Below are positions 6,647 to 13,584 of a DNA stretch of 13,584 nucleotides, piece after piece. Both the position numbers and the translations under genes were made by a program. The notes under the pieces were generated by a model. It ran no database searches. It worked only from the letters and a program-made list of their open reading frames with translations, and was not told the origin of the DNA. The stretch covers positions 1-13,584 of the forward strand of contig JALXCS010000288.1 in the NCBI GenBank assembly GCA_026990815.1, written 5' to 3'. This DNA comes from Methylomonas sp. GTDB taxonomy: Bacteria > Pseudomonadota > Gammaproteobacteria > Methylococcales > Methylomonadaceae. Numbering within the stretch: the stretch's first letter is position 1; every line of letters begins with the position of its first letter.

Positions 6647-7735
6647 TTACTTGGCGACAAAATGAAACTTTATATCCGGCCCTATTTGTCGCGTGTTAAC
6701 AATTTTTAACTGTATTTTATCGCCCATGATTTGGATCTCAGATAAATTAAACAAACCTCGTCCTCCAGCCCCCAAAATGCACGGTGCCATATAGACCAGC
6801 CAATCGTCCACCAGGTTCATTTGCAGTAAAACACTATTCAATGTTGCCCCAGCTTCAACCATGACCTGATTAATTTGTTGTTTTGCCAGAAAAAGCATGA
6901 CTTCATTAAGATTCAGCCTGCCGTCTTCTTCTGGCAGACAAAAAACTTCTGCACCAGCCTCAATTAATGGCTGCTGCTTGGATTGATCTGTGGTACAAGT
7001 AAGAACCAGGGTTCGGCCCGGTAATTTTAACATCTTTGCAGTCACAGGCATCTGCAAGCTGGAATCCAGAACCACACGAACCGGCTGTAAAACTTCTATG
7101 TTTTCCAGTCTGACATTCAAAGATGGATCATCTGCCAGTACAGTATTGATTCCTGTTAAAATAACCGAACTTTCGGCTCTTAATCGATGCACATCTGCTC
7201 TGGATTCTGGCGAAGTTATCCACTTGCTTTCACCAGAGGCCATAGCCGTGCGACCATCAAAACTCATGGCCATTTTACTCACAACCCAAGGCTTGCCAGT
7301 TTCCATTCTTTTTATAAAACCGCGATTTAACGCCCTGGCATCTTGCTCAAGCAAACCACATTCAACACGGACACCTGCTTTACGTAATTTCTGCAAACCT
7401 TGCCCTGCAACCAATGGGTTTGGGTCTTGCATGGTAACCACAACGCGCTTAATTCCGGCTTGAATTAATGCTTCGCAGCAAGGCGGGGTTTTTCCATGAT
7501 GACTGCATGGCTCCAAAGTTACATAGGCAGTTGCCCCTGAAGCATCACCAGCATTTTGCAATGCGATCACCTCAGCATGACCCTGCCCTGTCCTTTGATG
7601 CCAACCTTCAGCAATCACTCGGTTATTTTTGACGATAACACAGCCAACCCGGGGGTTAGGATCTGTCGTATAGCGGCCTTTGTTAGCCAGTTTTATGGCT
7701 TGCGCCATAAAAACTGCATCTTGCAAATGACTCAT
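6647..7735 (-). CDS. ribD: Bifunctional riboflavin biosynthesis deaminase/reductase
   Basis: This is a 362-residue two-domain enzyme. The N-terminal zinc deaminase domain carries His53-Ala-Glu55, where Glu55 is the catalytic proton shuttle, and the PCSHHGKTPPC motif with zinc ligands Cys77 and Cys86. The C-terminal NADPH-dependent reductase domain starts near residue 147 (VVSKMAMSFDGRTA). It includes SKWITSPESR and the GINTVLADDPSLNVR segment. It catalyses the second and third steps of riboflavin synthesis: deamination of the pyrimidine from GTP cyclohydrolase II, then reduction of the ribosyl side chain. Its ATG overlaps the nrdR stop in an ATGA arrangement with no separate ribosome-binding site, so translation is probably coupled. 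Length and motifs are typical. Confidence 0.97.
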   Translation of the reverse strand: MSHLQDAVFMAQAIKLANKGRYTTDPNPRVGCVIVKNNRVIAEGWHQRTGQGHAEVIALQNAGDASGATAYVTLEPCSHHGKTPPCCEALIQAGIKRVVVTMQDPNPLVAGQGLQKLRKAGVRVECGLLEQDARALNRGFIKRMETGKPWVVSKMAMSFDGRTAMASGESKWITSPESRADVHRLRAESSVILTGINTVLADDPSLNVRLENIEVLQPVRVVLDSSLQMPVTAKMLKLPGRTLVLTCTTDQSKQQPLIEAGAEVFCLPEEDGRLNLNEVMLFLAKQQINQVMVEAGATLNSVLLQMNLVDDWLVYMAPCILGAGGRGLFNLSEIQIMGDKIQLKIVNTRQIGPDIKFHFVAK

Positions 7736-8187
7736 ATCTGTTTTTGCAAGCTTTTGATCATTTCGGTAAAGTCACTAACATCCTGAAAACTTCGATATAC
7801 TGAAGCAAAACGGACAAATGCAACGTGATCAAGAGTCTTTAATTCGGTCATAACCATCTCGCCCAGAACATTGGCCGCCAACTCCCGTTCACCACTAGAA
7901 GCCAGTTGTTTTTTGATTTGAGAGATTGAAGCTTCAATCCGTTCACTGTCAACAGGCCGTTTTTCCAGTGCCCGCATGATGCCTGCGCGTAATTTTTCTT
8001 CCTGAAACTGCTCCCGGGTACCATCGCGTTTAACAATGCGTGGCAATGTCAGCGCTGCAATTTCAAAAGTGGTGAATCGCTCTTTACAGGAAATACATTC
8101 CCGCCGCCGCTTAACCTGATCGCCTTCATTGGTTAATCGGGAATCTATGACTTTGGTATCGTTGGCAGTACAAAATGGGCAGCGCAT
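7732..8187 (-). CDS. nrdR: Transcriptional repressor NrdR
   Basis: The product has 151 residues, close to the E. coli length of 149. The N-terminal zinc ribbon has Cys3, Cys6, Cys31 and Cys34 (RCPFC and CISCKERF) around a basic DNA-binding strand, VKRRRE. An ATP-cone domain follows from about residue 46, starting PRIVKRDGTREQFQEEKL. NrdR senses ATP/dATP and represses ribonucleotide reductase genes. It is commonly the first gene of the riboflavin operon in gammaproteobacteria, as here, although its job is unrelated to riboflavin. No Shine-Dalgarno is obvious before the ATG. The upstream region holds a TATAAT box and a 10-bp direct repeat described separately. Confidence 0.97.
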   Translation of the reverse strand: MRCPFCTANDTKVIDSRLTNEGDQVKRRRECISCKERFTTFEIAALTLPRIVKRDGTREQFQEEKLRAGIMRALEKRPVDSERIEASISQIKKQLASSGERELAANVLGEMVMTELKTLDHVAFVRFASVYRSFQDVSDFTEMIKSLQKQI

Positions 8188-8194
8188 GGGTTTT

Positions 8195-8226
8195 CAACAA
8201 TTATCGGTCTATTGACCAACAATTAT
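8195..8226 (-). promoter_or_regulatory. Putative nrdR-rib promoter -10 with direct repeat and palindrome
   Basis: Read on the minus strand, a perfect TATAAT (8222-8227) sits 35 bp before the nrdR ATG; the best -35 at 17 bp, TTCTTT, is poor. On the plus strand the 10-mer CAACAATTAT occurs exactly twice, at 8195-8204 and 8217-8226, with starts 22 bp apart (about two helical turns). A perfect GGTC-tatt-GACC inverted repeat (8206-8217) fills the space between them. The second copy overlaps the -10 box, so a repressor bound here could block transcription. It does not look like the published NrdR-box pair or an FMN riboswitch. Confidence 0.5.
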
Positions 8227-8240
8227 ACGCTGCCAGGGAT

Positions 8241-8277
8241 TAAAAAAGAAAATTGTAAGATTTGAAAAATACCTTAC
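8241..8277 (-). terminator. Weak AT-rich terminator candidate after the secretion operon
   Basis: Downstream of the HlyD-family gene, the minus strand can fold GTAAG(gt)ATTT against AAATCTTAC (8255-8277) around a 3-nt loop. A T-rich tract follows, TTTTCTTTTTT (8241-8252). The stem has nine pairs with a two-base bulge and is AT-rich, so termination would be inefficient. It lies ahead of the nrdR -10 box, which fits separation of the two operons. Confidence 0.35.
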
Positions 8278-8296
8278 CGAACTTCAAGCTTTGGAA

Positions 8297-9658
8297 TCAA
8301 CGCTCCTGAAATGCATTTTTAAATCCTCTGCTCACCGGCTTCATCAGATAATCAAGAATTGATTTTTTACCGGTAATAATATCAACCTGAACGGTCATCC
8401 CCGGGATAATTTTCATTCGTTCCGGATTGTTACCCAGATGATTTTTTTCCAGTCCAATCCGTGCCAGATAATAAGGCTTCTTTCTTTCATCCAGATAAGT
8501 TGACGGTGATATTTGCTTTATTGTCCCCAAAACAAAACCATATTTGCTGGCATCATAACTATCAATTTTAACTTCCGCTTTTTGTTCTCCTTTAATATGC
8601 CCCACGTCCTGAGGTAAAATTCTGGCTTCAACAATCACATTGCCATCGACAGGAACAATTTGTAATATAACCTCCCCCGGTTTAACCACTGCATTGGCGC
8701 CGGAGATGGAAATACCCTGGACAATCCCGGCAATTGGGGCATATAAATCCAACCTGTTGACCTTGTCAGCCGCCTTGACCATCGACTTTTCAACCTCAGC
8801 AAGTTTTCCGGCTACTTCAGCCGCCTCAAATTCGTTTTCCTTTTTGTGTTGATCGAGAATTTCCTGGCGCCGGTTTTTTGCTTCCTGTAATGCCATTTTA
8901 GCCACGGCAATCCCATCCTGAACCGATTCCAATTGGCTTTCAATACTCGCAAGACGGCTTTTTTTATCCAAAAGATCAGTTTTTGAAACAATATGTTTTC
9001 GGGCAAGTTCTTCACGCATATCCACCTGCTTTTGCAACAAAGCAATTTCCCTTTTTAATGCGCCCACCTGATTTTTCTGCCTTTGTAATTCACTTTTCTT
9101 TTGATTAGTCTGGGATTTCAATACTGCCAATTCACTATCAACACTGGCAACCTGGGCATAATAACTGGCCATTTCCTTAGCGGCTAGATCAGGAAAATTT
9201 TTCTCAAATTCTGTAAAATCTGGTTTTCGAGCTTCTTCGACTGCACGAATTCTTTCAAGTTTTAAAGACAAACTCGCTTTTCTGACCTGTAACTGTTCAT
9301 AATCGGCCTGGGAGACTGGCAAGGCAAATCTAACCAATCGGTCGCCCGGTTTAACCTGATCACCATTTCTTACAACAATTTCACTGACAATACCACCTTC
9401 AAGATGCTGAACATCATGGATATACCCGGTTGGAACAACTTCACCTTGTGCAACAGTCACTTCATTGACAGTGGTCAATGAAGCCCAGATGACAATGGCA
9501 ATAAATAAAAACAGACTGAAGTAAATTGCGGTTTTGATAATATCCGACACACCCTGCTCTTCAAGTTGAATGGCTTGCGCCAGAAATCTGGCTCTGGCAC
9601 GGGGCAGTGTCCCAATAGGCTTGTTTGACTGGTGACCAACTACTTGTGTTTCACTCAT
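8297..9658 (-). CDS. HlyD-family type I secretion membrane-fusion (periplasmic adaptor) protein
   Basis: This is a 453-residue inner-membrane-anchored adaptor. A cytoplasmic N-terminus of about 40 residues is followed by one transmembrane helix (about 41-60) and then HDVQHLEGGIVSEIVVRNGDQVKPGD, the first half of the split lipoyl domain. Long heptad-rich helices (about 115-300), high in Lys, Glu and Gln, form the periplasmic hairpin. The second lipoyl half and beta-barrel follow (LYAPIAGIVQGISIS onward). The C-terminus has GMTVQVDIITGKKSILDYL, the HlyD/LapC/PrtE signature. It links the ABC exporter to a TolC-type channel. GGAAGGA lies just before the ATG, and only 2 bp separate it from the upstream ABC gene. 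The length is normal for the family. It is the last gene of the secretion operon. Confidence 0.94.
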   Translation of the reverse strand: MSETQVVGHQSNKPIGTLPRARARFLAQAIQLEEQGVSDIIKTAIYFSLFLFIAIVIWASLTTVNEVTVAQGEVVPTGYIHDVQHLEGGIVSEIVVRNGDQVKPGDRLVRFALPVSQADYEQLQVRKASLSLKLERIRAVEEARKPDFTEFEKNFPDLAAKEMASYYAQVASVDSELAVLKSQTNQKKSELQRQKNQVGALKREIALLQKQVDMREELARKHIVSKTDLLDKKSRLASIESQLESVQDGIAVAKMALQEAKNRRQEILDQHKKENEFEAAEVAGKLAEVEKSMVKAADKVNRLDLYAPIAGIVQGISISGANAVVKPGEVILQIVPVDGNVIVEARILPQDVGHIKGEQKAEVKIDSYDASKYGFVLGTIKQISPSTYLDERKKPYYLARIGLEKNHLGNNPERMKIIPGMTVQVDIITGKKSILDYLMKPVSRGFKNAFQER

Positions 9659-9660
9659 AA

Positions 9661-11856
9661 TTATCCTTCCATTAAAATCGAGATCGCTTCATCGGCATCT
9701 CCAGCATATTGAACTGAACCCTGGTTCATTAAAATCACCTTGTCTGCCAATCGGATATGGCTGGGTCTGTGACTAACCATCACCATAGTGCATTGCCCTT
9801 TTAGCTCCTTCAGTTGATTCATAAAACGGGTATCACTTTCAAAATCCAGCGATGCACCAGGCTCATCAAACAACACAATTTTTGTTGAGCTGACAAAGGC
9901 TCGTGCAATTGACAAAGAACGCAAAAAACCCGGTGGATATTTTTCCGTGGAATTATCTGTCAAGCGTGTATTGAAACCATCCGGCAAGGCCAAAATCTCT
10001 TCCAGCACACCCGCCTTTCTTGCCGCATGCTCAAGCTCTGCATTGGTGGCCAAACCATTGGCCAAACGCATATTCTGGGCAATCGTGCCATGAAACATGG
10101 TGGTATGTTGGGGAACATAAGCAATTGAGCGTCTTAGTTCCATAATATTTAATTGCCGCATATCTATGCCATCAATATAGATAGCTCCACCCTGCGGTTT
10201 GTACATCCCGGCAATTGACTTTAATAAAGTTGATTTTCCCGAACCGGTATACCCAACAATTGCAACTAATTCACCAGGTTTAATTTGCAGAGAAACACCC
10301 AACAATGCCGGGTCCTGATCAGCGCCATAACGAAAACTGACCCTGTCCATGACAATATTGCCTTTCATGTCCTGAATCACCAAACCACTATTAAAATCAG
10401 ACTTTTCAACCGGAATCTTCATCAGCTGATTAATCTGTTTCATTGACTTAAAGGTTTGCTGAAATTTTGAAATGGATAAAAAAGCGCCCTGTAATGGTGA
10501 TAAAATACGCCAGACCAAAGCCATGGTCGCGATCAATACACCAATGGATAACTCCCCATTAATGACACCTATTGCTCCTAAAGACATAACTGCAACCGCG
10601 GTAAACATCATCATCGCTTGTGCAACACTATGCATGATCGAATTAATCACAAAAGTATCATAATTGGACATAATGGCTTCCCCGGAAACCTCTCTAAACC
10701 TTTCCCACCAAACGCTTTCACCCCCAATCGATTTGATTTCCTTACGCCCGGAAAGAGTTTGCAAAAGCATTCGTTGCTTATTGGTTCTGGCCTTCCCCGA
10801 GCGGCTGATTTTACGATTGATATTAGGAATCAATAAAAAACCTACAATGATATAAGCAAAAACCATCAACAAAGGCACTAAAGCGATGGGACCAGCTAAT
10901 ATCGCAATCACCACCAGAAACAGTAAAACAAACGGTAATTCCAAAACGATGGAAGCATTGGCACCGGTAAAAAAATCCCTTATAGAATCAAATTGCTTTA
11001 ATTGCGCCAATTGTGCGGATACAGTTGAACGTTCAATATTAATTGGCGGCAAATAAAGCAGTTTTTTGAAAGTTTCTACACCAATTAAATAATCCATTCT
11101 GCCGGCAACCGATCCCAAAATTTTGGCGCGCAAAAACCGCAGCACCAGATCGGTAACAATTAATATCGCCACACCGGATAATAATAGTGGCAAACTGTTC
11201 AACGATTTTGTGCCTATCACCTTGTCATAGATCACCATAATAAATAGCGGTACAAGTAACGCTACAATATTGATAACAAAGGTCATTCCAAACAAATGGA
11301 TAATCAACTTTTGAAAACGCGCGGTTAAATCTCCAAACCAGTTGGAACTGATATCTGCAGAATTCGGTAACCCGTGCGTGGCATTTTTATCCGTAAACAA
11401 ATAGGCAGTGCCGGATATAGTCAGCTGTTGTTCCGGACGGCAAACAATTTTTTGTTGCAGGGCATCGAAATATTTAATGTCGCCATTTGTTCTTTCCAGC
11501 AATACATAGACTTCTCCCGATTTTGCCACAAAAATATTGGGATATAATTCTGACTGCAGCTGGTTAAGTTGTACGGACATTGGAAAACTTTCGTAACCAA
11601 TGTTGACCAGGATATTTCTCAAATCAACCAGATCAATATCATCTGCAAAATGCGGTAGAGCTTCTATTAGTTCACGCGCAACACTTTTCCAACCAAGCGC
11701 CTTGAGTAATGGAAATAAACACGCGGCATAGGGACAATCGGATGAAAATTCATCGAGCTGGTTTTTACGTAAAGTTTCAGCAAATTTTTCTGAAACATCA
11801 CGGGAAGCTTTACCTTGAGAAGCATTAAATTGCTGTGGATTTGCCATCTTGTTCAT
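9661..11856 (-). CDS. Type I secretion ABC permease/ATPase with degenerate C39-like domain
   Basis: The 731-residue protein has three parts. The N-terminal C39-like domain (about 25-160) has SSDCPYAACLF with Cys41 where the catalytic Cys would be. The catalytic His region reads SGEVYVLLERTNGD, with no His, so it is probably non-proteolytic. The transmembrane domain (about 185-475) has five or six helices. The nucleotide-binding domain has Walker A GYTGSGKST (535-543), Q-loop Gln583, Walker B VLFDE with Glu665, and H-loop His696. The signature motif reads YPPGFLRS (640-647) instead of LSGGQ. It follows the LssB/LapB/HlyB-type plan. It lies 18 bp after a second, different ABC exporter and 2 bp before the HlyD gene, suggesting a heterodimer. 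The ATG at 11847 (MANPQQ) is an equally possible start. Confidence 0.9.
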   Translation of the reverse strand: MNKMANPQQFNASQGKASRDVSEKFAETLRKNQLDEFSSDCPYAACLFPLLKALGWKSVARELIEALPHFADDIDLVDLRNILVNIGYESFPMSVQLNQLQSELYPNIFVAKSGEVYVLLERTNGDIKYFDALQQKIVCRPEQQLTISGTAYLFTDKNATHGLPNSADISSNWFGDLTARFQKLIIHLFGMTFVINIVALLVPLFIMVIYDKVIGTKSLNSLPLLLSGVAILIVTDLVLRFLRAKILGSVAGRMDYLIGVETFKKLLYLPPINIERSTVSAQLAQLKQFDSIRDFFTGANASIVLELPFVLLFLVVIAILAGPIALVPLLMVFAYIIVGFLLIPNINRKISRSGKARTNKQRMLLQTLSGRKEIKSIGGESVWWERFREVSGEAIMSNYDTFVINSIMHSVAQAMMMFTAVAVMSLGAIGVINGELSIGVLIATMALVWRILSPLQGAFLSISKFQQTFKSMKQINQLMKIPVEKSDFNSGLVIQDMKGNIVMDRVSFRYGADQDPALLGVSLQIKPGELVAIVGYTGSGKSTLLKSIAGMYKPQGGAIYIDGIDMRQLNIMELRRSIAYVPQHTTMFHGTIAQNMRLANGLATNAELEHAARKAGVLEEILALPDGFNTRLTDNSTEKYPPGFLRSLSIARAFVSSTKIVLFDEPGASLDFESDTRFMNQLKELKGQCTMVMVSHRPSHIRLADKVILMNQGSVQYAGDADEAISILMEG

Positions 11857-11874
11857 AGTGTTTGCTTTTCTTCC

Positions 11875-13509
11875 CTATAATGGCATTAACTGACCGTTAA
11901 CCAGATTAAACTGCCGGTCGCATAAACGTAAAAAAGAAGGCCGATGAGATACGATTACGATTGTTCTTTGTTGCTGCTGCATCAGTTTGATGACCTCAAC
12001 CAGGCGTTTGTCATTCTTAACGTCAAAATTAGCATTGGCATCATCAAACAGAATGATTTTTGTATGCCTTACCATTGATCGCACCATAATAATTTTCTGT
12101 TTCACTCCCTCCGGCAAATTATCCATAGCGGCACCACCGATAAAAGTGTCAAGTCCATCAGGTAATCGAGAAACAATTTCCTCAAGACCTAAAAGCCTGG
12201 ATAATTCAATTGCATCTTCAGTCGCTTCATCTTCCCGGTACAAAGTCATATTTTCAAGGATGGTACCCTCAACCAACACACCGTGTTGCGGTACAATGGC
12301 AATCTGAGAACGTAAAAACTCGGCATTGTATTTTCCCAACGGTTGGCCATCCAACTTGATAGTGCCTGTATTTGGCTCCAGAAATCCTGATAACAAATTC
12401 AGCAAGGTACTTTTTCCGACACCATTATTTCCGGAAATACCAATTGACTCCCCCGGTGTAATAGACAAAGACAGATTATTAATCAGCAAATCATTTTGCT
12501 CGGGATATTTAAAACCAAGCTGTTCTAATTCAATAGCTCCTTGTAACTTCCCTTCAACCCTTAAGTCACCTGTCACTTCTTGATGTAATGAGAAAAGCTC
12601 ATTGACCTTATCCAATGCCAATCTGACAGATTGAAACTGAATCCAGATATTCATCGCCTTTAATCCAGGCTGTAAAACACGACTGGTCAACATGGTGCCA
12701 GCAGCCAATGCGCCAATTGTAAGTTGTTCATTGACGACATAAATACTGCCGATACCGACAAAAGTAATGACTGCCAACTGTGAAAAAGTTGCCCCAATGC
12801 CCTGGACAATGCTGTTCAACCGACTTAACTCATAAATACTTTCTGCAGACTGTAATTGCAGCCTTTCATAACGTCTTAACATAAAAGGTTCCATTGCCAT
12901 GGACTTGACTGTATGAATCCCTTGCAAAATTTCAATGATAAAGTTCTGGCGTCTGTCTTCCATCATCGAACGATTAACTAACGCCTGATGTAATTTTTTG
13001 CCGGTACCGATTGAAACAAACAGAAAAACCAATAGCAAAACTAACGGAATTGCAATTAAAGGGCCAGCAATCATCCCAACCAGCACCAAAAATACCAATG
13101 CAAAAGGAAAGTCCATTAACAACAAAATTGACTGACCGGAATAAAATTCCTGAATTTTTTCCAAGGCATAAATTTTATCGATGTAGTAACCAGCAGGTTT
13201 GGCTTCAAATTCCTGGGTACGGGTATGCAGTATTTTGTTCATCGCATCCAGGCTGACTTTATGATCAAATTTAGCGCTTTCCCAACTCAAAATCATGGAA
13301 CGCCAGATTTTCAGGAAACAATCTGCCAAAATTACTAGCAACAACCCAATTATTAATACCAAAAAAGTATCCGTAGCCTGATTGGGAATAATTCTGTCGT
13401 AGACCTGCAAAATAACCACGGGTAATGCTAATGCCAGAATATTAATCAATAACGAGGAAATAATTATTTCAGGACGCCGCCATGTTGTAGGCAAAGTAAA
13501 TGTTGACAA
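11875..13509 (-). CDS. Second type I secretion ABC permease/ATPase, degenerate ATPase site
   Basis: This 544-residue half-transporter has no C39-like domain. It opens almost directly into the membrane domain (helices from about residue 14 to 290; VVILQVYDRIIPNQATDTF is typical of the LssB/PrtD group). The nucleotide-binding domain has an intact Walker A GNNGVGKST (360-368), Gln408 and His522. The Walker B region reads IILFDDANANFD, with Asp490 in place of the catalytic Glu, and the signature is LPEGVKQ (465-471) rather than LSGGQ. This points to a weak or regulatory ATP site. The start is a TTG with AAGGA 10 nt upstream; no ATG fits before the first helix and an in-frame stop lies 12 codons further up. 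It is the first complete gene of a three-gene secretion operon; any gene upstream lies beyond the window. Confidence 0.86.
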   Translation of the reverse strand: MSTFTLPTTWRRPEIIISSLLINILALALPVVILQVYDRIIPNQATDTFLVLIIGLLLVILADCFLKIWRSMILSWESAKFDHKVSLDAMNKILHTRTQEFEAKPAGYYIDKIYALEKIQEFYSGQSILLLMDFPFALVFLVLVGMIAGPLIAIPLVLLLVFLFVSIGTGKKLHQALVNRSMMEDRRQNFIIEILQGIHTVKSMAMEPFMLRRYERLQLQSAESIYELSRLNSIVQGIGATFSQLAVITFVGIGSIYVVNEQLTIGALAAGTMLTSRVLQPGLKAMNIWIQFQSVRLALDKVNELFSLHQEVTGDLRVEGKLQGAIELEQLGFKYPEQNDLLINNLSLSITPGESIGISGNNGVGKSTLLNLLSGFLEPNTGTIKLDGQPLGKYNAEFLRSQIAIVPQHGVLVEGTILENMTLYREDEATEDAIELSRLLGLEEIVSRLPDGLDTFIGGAAMDNLPEGVKQKIIMVRSMVRHTKIILFDDANANFDVKNDKRLVEVIKLMQQQQRTIVIVSHRPSFLRLCDRQFNLVNGQLMPL

Positions 13510-13584
13510 TGATTTCTGTTCCTTATCTTTTGCTACTGATGATTGTTACTAAACCACCACTTATATGTATTTTTTATCTGCTTT

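Noticed and set aside
6990..7463. 157-aa plus-strand open frame inside ribD
   Set aside because: It lies antisense within an intact conserved gene, with no ribosome-binding site or recognisable protein features.
8188..8296. FMN riboswitch (RFN element) ahead of the riboflavin operon
   Set aside because: None of the conserved RFN sequence blocks is present and the leader is too short.
1..13584. CRISPR arrays, tRNA or rRNA genes, insertion sequences, toxin-antitoxin or phage genes
   Set aside because: I saw no regularly spaced repeat series, tRNA-like fold, transposase or phage protein on either strand.

Overview
The window looks like chromosomal DNA from a moderately AT-rich gammaproteobacterium. 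NtrB and NtrC align along their length with the enteric proteins, the riboflavin operon begins with nrdR, and the ribB gene is the proteobacterial RibBX variant. A Pseudomonas/Xanthomonas/Methylococcales-style REP sequence fits the same class. I cannot name the genus; a methanotroph-like (Methylococcales) or related lineage is only a guess.

Layout, left to right. (1) 1-131, minus: the first 43 codons of a GDP-mannose 4,6-dehydratase (gmd), cut by the window edge. (2) 247-811, minus: two small overlapping unknown genes. The second resembles the propeptide of secreted metalloproteases but has no protease attached. A REP palindrome lies just upstream at 816-846. (3) 848-1009: a regulatory region with a near-consensus NtrC operator (870-886) and a well-formed sigma-54 promoter (958-973). 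These are placed as an enhancer and promoter for (4) ntrB-ntrC (1010-3470, plus), the nitrogen two-component system, here not linked to glnA. (5) 3551-4861, plus: a TolC-family outer-membrane channel. (6) 4869-8187, minus: the nrdR-ribD-ribE-ribBX operon, with ATGA overlaps at two of its three junctions. It converges on the tolC-like gene with only 7 bp between stop codons. The GTP cyclohydrolase II-like half of RibBX has lost its zinc cysteines, so ribA must be elsewhere, and ribH and nusB do not follow. (7) 8297-13509, minus: a type I secretion operon made of two different ABC permease/ATPases followed by an HlyD-type adaptor.

The two ABC proteins and the adaptor, together with the TolC-like channel 3.4 kb away, could form a complete type I secretion pathway, but no substrate gene is in the window. 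The most unusual feature is that both ABC proteins have degenerate signature motifs. One also has Asp in place of the catalytic Glu. The other carries a peptidase-C39-like domain without the catalytic His. This suggests an asymmetric heterodimeric exporter that does not cleave its cargo. The nitrogen regulatory region and the repeat-bearing nrdR promoter are the other points worth following up.
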